Notes under the pieces: generated by a model
What the model saw: only the letters and a program-made list of their open reading frames with translations
Databases searched by the model: none
What the model was told of the DNA's origin: nothing
Source: Rallus limicola
Taxonomy: Eukaryota > Chordata > Aves > Gruiformes > Rallidae
Direction of reading: 5' to 3'
Length of the DNA: 64,000 nucleotides
Assembly: GCA_022605955.1 (NCBI GenBank)
Contig: JAKCOZ010000005.1
Span: 47,172,950-47,236,949 of the forward strand
Translations under genes and position numbers: made by a program
Part shown: in pieces, positions 60,286 through 64,000 of the stretch
How the letters are laid out: every line of letters starts with the position of its first letter
Position numbering within the stretch: the first letter of the stretch is position 1

Positions 60286-60589
60286 ATCTCTTGTGCTGCA
60301 GCAATAATCCCACAAAGAAAGCCTACGTGGGGGCACACTAGAATAGTGACTGTCAGGATAGCCCTAAGAGCTGCTCAGTAACTGATATAGGGCCAGGAGA
60401 ATTTGTCTTTCCATCACCCAGATCAGCAGGGTTGATGTAGACAAGGAGGGAGCAAGAAAAAAACAATGAAGAAAGGAATCAGCTTCAGGAGAAACTGAAT
60501 GCAAGGTAAATATCGTGCAAGGAGCAGTGGTCACCGACAAATTCACTGGGTCTCTGGACAGAGAACCCTTCAAAGTTTTGTCTACATTA

Positions 60590-61150
60590 CATTTCCCTCA
60601 ACTTTCTCTACTCCACGTTGAAGTGTGTCCCTCTACACAGTGGTTTCTCCATCCTCCCTGTCATTTCATTTGCTCTTCTCTGTATTTCCTCTAATTTCAC
60701 TACGTCCTTCACAGGAGGCAGAGTCTAGAACTATACACAATACTCTAGAAGCAATGCAAAATGACACTCTGCCACGTTCTTAGTTATCCTTCCTGGTGAT
60801 CCCTAACGTTGTGTTGTGGAGTTTTTTCAGATGTCTGCTACACACTGGGGTGGTGGTTGTGGAGGATTTTCCATGATTTCTCCAAGAACTCCCCCAAAGA
60901 GTTGCAGCTGCCTGCTCATAGCTCTGCATCATGTAAATATTGTTTAGACTGTTGTTCTGTTGATACCTAACCTGTTTTCAACTCTGCTGATTTGAGAACC
61001 ATCACCTCTTGCCTGCTCACTCACTCAGTTTGGTGAGGCTGTTCTGAGGTTCTTCACTACTGGTCAGGCATTTCCTTTCCCAGGGCACTGATGAAGATGC
61101 CATATAAAACTTGTACCACTTCTTTGGGGACTCTGTTTTATTCAGTAGTG
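60590..61150 (-). mobile_element. Probable ancient CR1-type LINE, reverse orientation
   Basis: Segments such as TTGCTCTTCTCTGTATTTCC, GAACTATACACAATACTCTA and GGGCACTGATGAAGATGCCA follow in the right order for a reverse-complemented CR1 ORF2, but are strongly diverged. Limits and subfamily are guesses. Confidence 0.5.
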
Positions 61151-64000
61151 ATAAACATCAAAAATGAGACCTATGAAGTGGAATGTAAGGTGGGCAATTC
61201 TAATGCAGCTAGATCAGAATCTGGATGTTTTATTTAATTCTTATTGAATCCAGCATGAAGACTCCATGTGCAGCAGTGAGAAGCACTACAGTACAGAATA
61301 GATCTTTGTCAGCACTGTTAAGGCAGAGGTTTATCTATCCAGACCACAGATATTTTGCTGTATTAAAAGCCTTCCTCCCTCATGCAGTCTGCCTAACTTG
61401 GTAACTTCACTACATCCAGGACTTGAAGTTGTTTCAGACAGTTGGAAAGTACTTACAGAGCACAGAACATGGGCCTTGTCTAGTGACTAAACCAGCAGAG
61501 CCAGTCGAGATTAGGATGGGACTCTGTCACCCAATTCTTTTCACTATTTTACCCTTAAATTCTACTGTACATGAATTGTTGCTAATACTGCACCTCCTGG
61601 GGAAGTCAGAAAGCTTTGCTCCTTAACATTTGCAGAGTTCAGAGCTGAATATAAAAATGGTATTAAGTTACAAAGTAAAATCATAACAGTAAATGTTTCC
61701 CCAAGAAGCCAAGTTTAAACTGGATCCAAAATATGTCATCTCCCTTGAGCTCTGTGTTACATCTGTGATACCAGATACAAAAAAACTTGGTAAAATCTCT
61801 CTAAGAGGCAAGCTGAAAAAGCCAAGGCCAAAGAAGATATAAAAATTATCCAGCCAAATACACAGTCTGCTTGCAATAGCACAGAGACTAGAAGTACTAA
61901 AAGCCTTAAGGCTGTTTTTTGCAACAGTTTTAGGCACCCAACTTGGGCAATGACTTGAAAAACTTAGGTGCTCAGCCCATCAGGGCCTAAGAACTTCTGT
62001 CCCAGCTGTGTCTGCCTCCTTTGTGGTTAATGTCAACTTTGTTCTCCTGAAACAGGAGAGGGGAGTTACCAAGAGAGAAGTAACTCTGAAGCATCAGACC
62101 CAGAGCTGTGTCTGAAAGGCACCAGAATTGGGATTCTGCAGCAAAACCAGGGATTCGGAGTAGCTAACTTGTTTCTACAGGTAAGCAAAAGAGGCAGCCA
62201 GCTTTTGTGCACCAGCTCAGTTGCAGGAGGAACTAGATTCTGGACTATCACAAACTGATCCCATTTCAAAACTGGTGTGGGTGGGGGAAAATAATAATCA
62301 CAGCAGTTATTTTATTTTTGAAGACTGAACACAGGCAGTGAAGCAAATAAGGGCTGACAGCAATTTGCGCAAGCAGTGATCTCCCTATTCTTGCAGACCA
62401 GATTTGCAGATAAAAGCTTTTAATCAATGACAGTATAAAACTTCCTCCTACTCAGTTTTTTACAGTCTCAAAAAAACCCAACATCTCAGTCAGGTAGAAC
62501 TCCTCTTGTCTTGGGGCAGAAGGGTGCACCAGGACAAGCATTATTCCAGAACAATTTTCTGCAGTAATAATTTAGAGAACTTGCAAAATACCTTAAAAAT
62601 TCACTCAGGAAAGCTAAGTATTTCTGTACAATGTGTTAAATTTTTTAATATGATGAGAGGCAAGAAGAAACTGCAGCTCTGTGTGGTAGAATGAAGGCTA
62701 ACTGAATGTTGCTCATTTGGAAATGTCCTAGAGGGCATGCTATAATATAAATTGTTTTATGGTATTAATAAGAAGAGAATTCAAAGGATGATTGTTGGCA
62801 GAGGCAAACTTAACCTGGCCCAAAACTTAGAAATTACCCTAAGTAGTAGAAGCAGCACTGAAAAATTATAAGATATGTGAGTATAGCACAGAGACAATCA
62901 AACTGCTTCAGTAAACAAAATATTAAGCCAGTTGGAAAGAACTTGCTCTCCTGGGGGTTGTTTCCATGTGGAGGAGCTCGTTTTACATCAGGTTGTCAGC
63001 ATAACATGGCCCAATATCATAAGTCCCTGAAGATAAAATCCTAGGCCAGAAAATCCAATGGCAACTGTCAAGCAGTGTATCAAACTCAGGGTACAAACCC
63101 CATCCAAGAAAAGGATGAGGAGGCAAGCAGAGGAGGGGAGAAATTATTTAATCCTGAGGGGAAGGAACACATCCTAATGCATAAAAAGTAAAAGCCAATG
63201 TTTAGACACTATCAGTAGGAACTCTTTAAAACGGATCTAGAGATATCAGCGACAGCAATGAGTTTATATCTACGACTCTGGGAACTGCCCTACCAGGTAG
63301 AGAGTTCTCAACTGTCCACTGCAAATACATATGTCTCAGTGGTCTGAAGTCCAAGGCAAAGTCTGTTAGCCCATAAGCACCCTAAAGAATAAAAGTTATT
63401 ATCTTTTATTTTTCTGAGCACAAAGGCACATTTTTCAGGTGCAAAAGGGGTCTGGTTGTTTGCAGCTTGACAGTGGAAAAGAGTCCAGTGTGTAAGACCT
63501 GAGCTGAGGTGGTACTAGATCTACAAATATTACCTGTAATGTATATGGTGGTGGTTCTATGTGTCTGTAGGAACAGACTGTTATAAACTACTTCAACTAG
63601 ATACCAGAAGAAGCTTTCAAGGCAAGGAAGCAAATTGACTCAGGTCAGAAACAGAAATTTAAGGAATTTAATGCACATTTAAATCAAGAAGTATAGAAGA
63701 AAGCAAAGAATAAGTCAAATCCTGGGAGTTACAGGAAGCATCATGGGCATTTACTGAATGAAATCTTTGTCTTTACGTCAAAACATGGAGGAAGACAAGT
63801 AGAAAAGAAGGGGTGAAGGACAGGAAAGCCATAGATATTTACCCTACTATCAAATGCACCAAACTTTATAACAACCAGAACACAAAAAAATTCTATATAG
63901 CCATCAAAATTTTTACCAGTGTGTATATTGACTAGCAAATGTACAGGAGAAAAGCTATGCTGATCACTGATAGTTCTGCTGATGTTACCAATAAAGAAAT
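61151..64000. other. Intergenic, nothing recognised
   Basis: No recognised repeat, gene or RNA up to the window edge. Confidence 0.6.

Noticed and set aside
1..64000. CRISPR array, operon or prokaryotic defence system
   Set aside because: No regularly spaced direct repeats and no bacterial-type gene packing; introns and LINEs show vertebrate nuclear DNA.

Overview
The window is vertebrate nuclear DNA from a bird. The evidence is several CR1 LINE copies in both orientations, avian-type endogenous retrovirus LTRs that open TGTCCTGG, faint MIR relics, GT-AG introns and one CpG island. The LTR family points to a neoavian lineage, but I cannot name a species. I see no operons, no CRISPR array and nothing bacterial.

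There is one convincing protein-coding gene: DLK1 (delta-like non-canonical Notch ligand 1, also called PREF-1), on the + strand. Five exons (CDS 20360-20429, 21328-21391, 21838-21968, 25799-25940 and 29251-29992) join in frame. They encode 382 residues: a signal peptide, six EGF repeats, a juxtamembrane stalk, one transmembrane helix and a 53-residue tail. The first exon lies in a GC-rich CpG island (about 20030-20730). Three AATAAA signals follow the stop codon within 380 bp.

The 20 kb upstream is intergenic. It holds an ERV LTR fragment (1669-1907), a CR1 3' end (7624-7895), a 1.2-kb CR1 (9590-10770), probable ancient CR1 remnants and a MIR relic. The 34 kb downstream is also gene-poor. 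It holds two solo LTRs with perfect 5-bp target-site duplications (37496-38094 and 52164-52539), a CR1 inserted inside an older CR1 (40185-41427), more CR1 and MIR copies, and a 61-bp inverted repeat with 60 of 61 positions pairing (47494-47716). A possible degenerate EGF-type exon lies near 60195. In mammals DLK1 opens the imprinted DLK1-DIO3 domain. In this window I recognise no RTL1-like gag/pol gene and no other gene downstream, which agrees with a non-imprinted, pre-therian arrangement.

The observations most worth checking are the 61-bp foldback, the EGF-like relic, the nested CR1 and the two solo LTRs. I did not find a new multi-gene system. Repeat family names and the limits of old repeats come from recognition by eye, without database searches.
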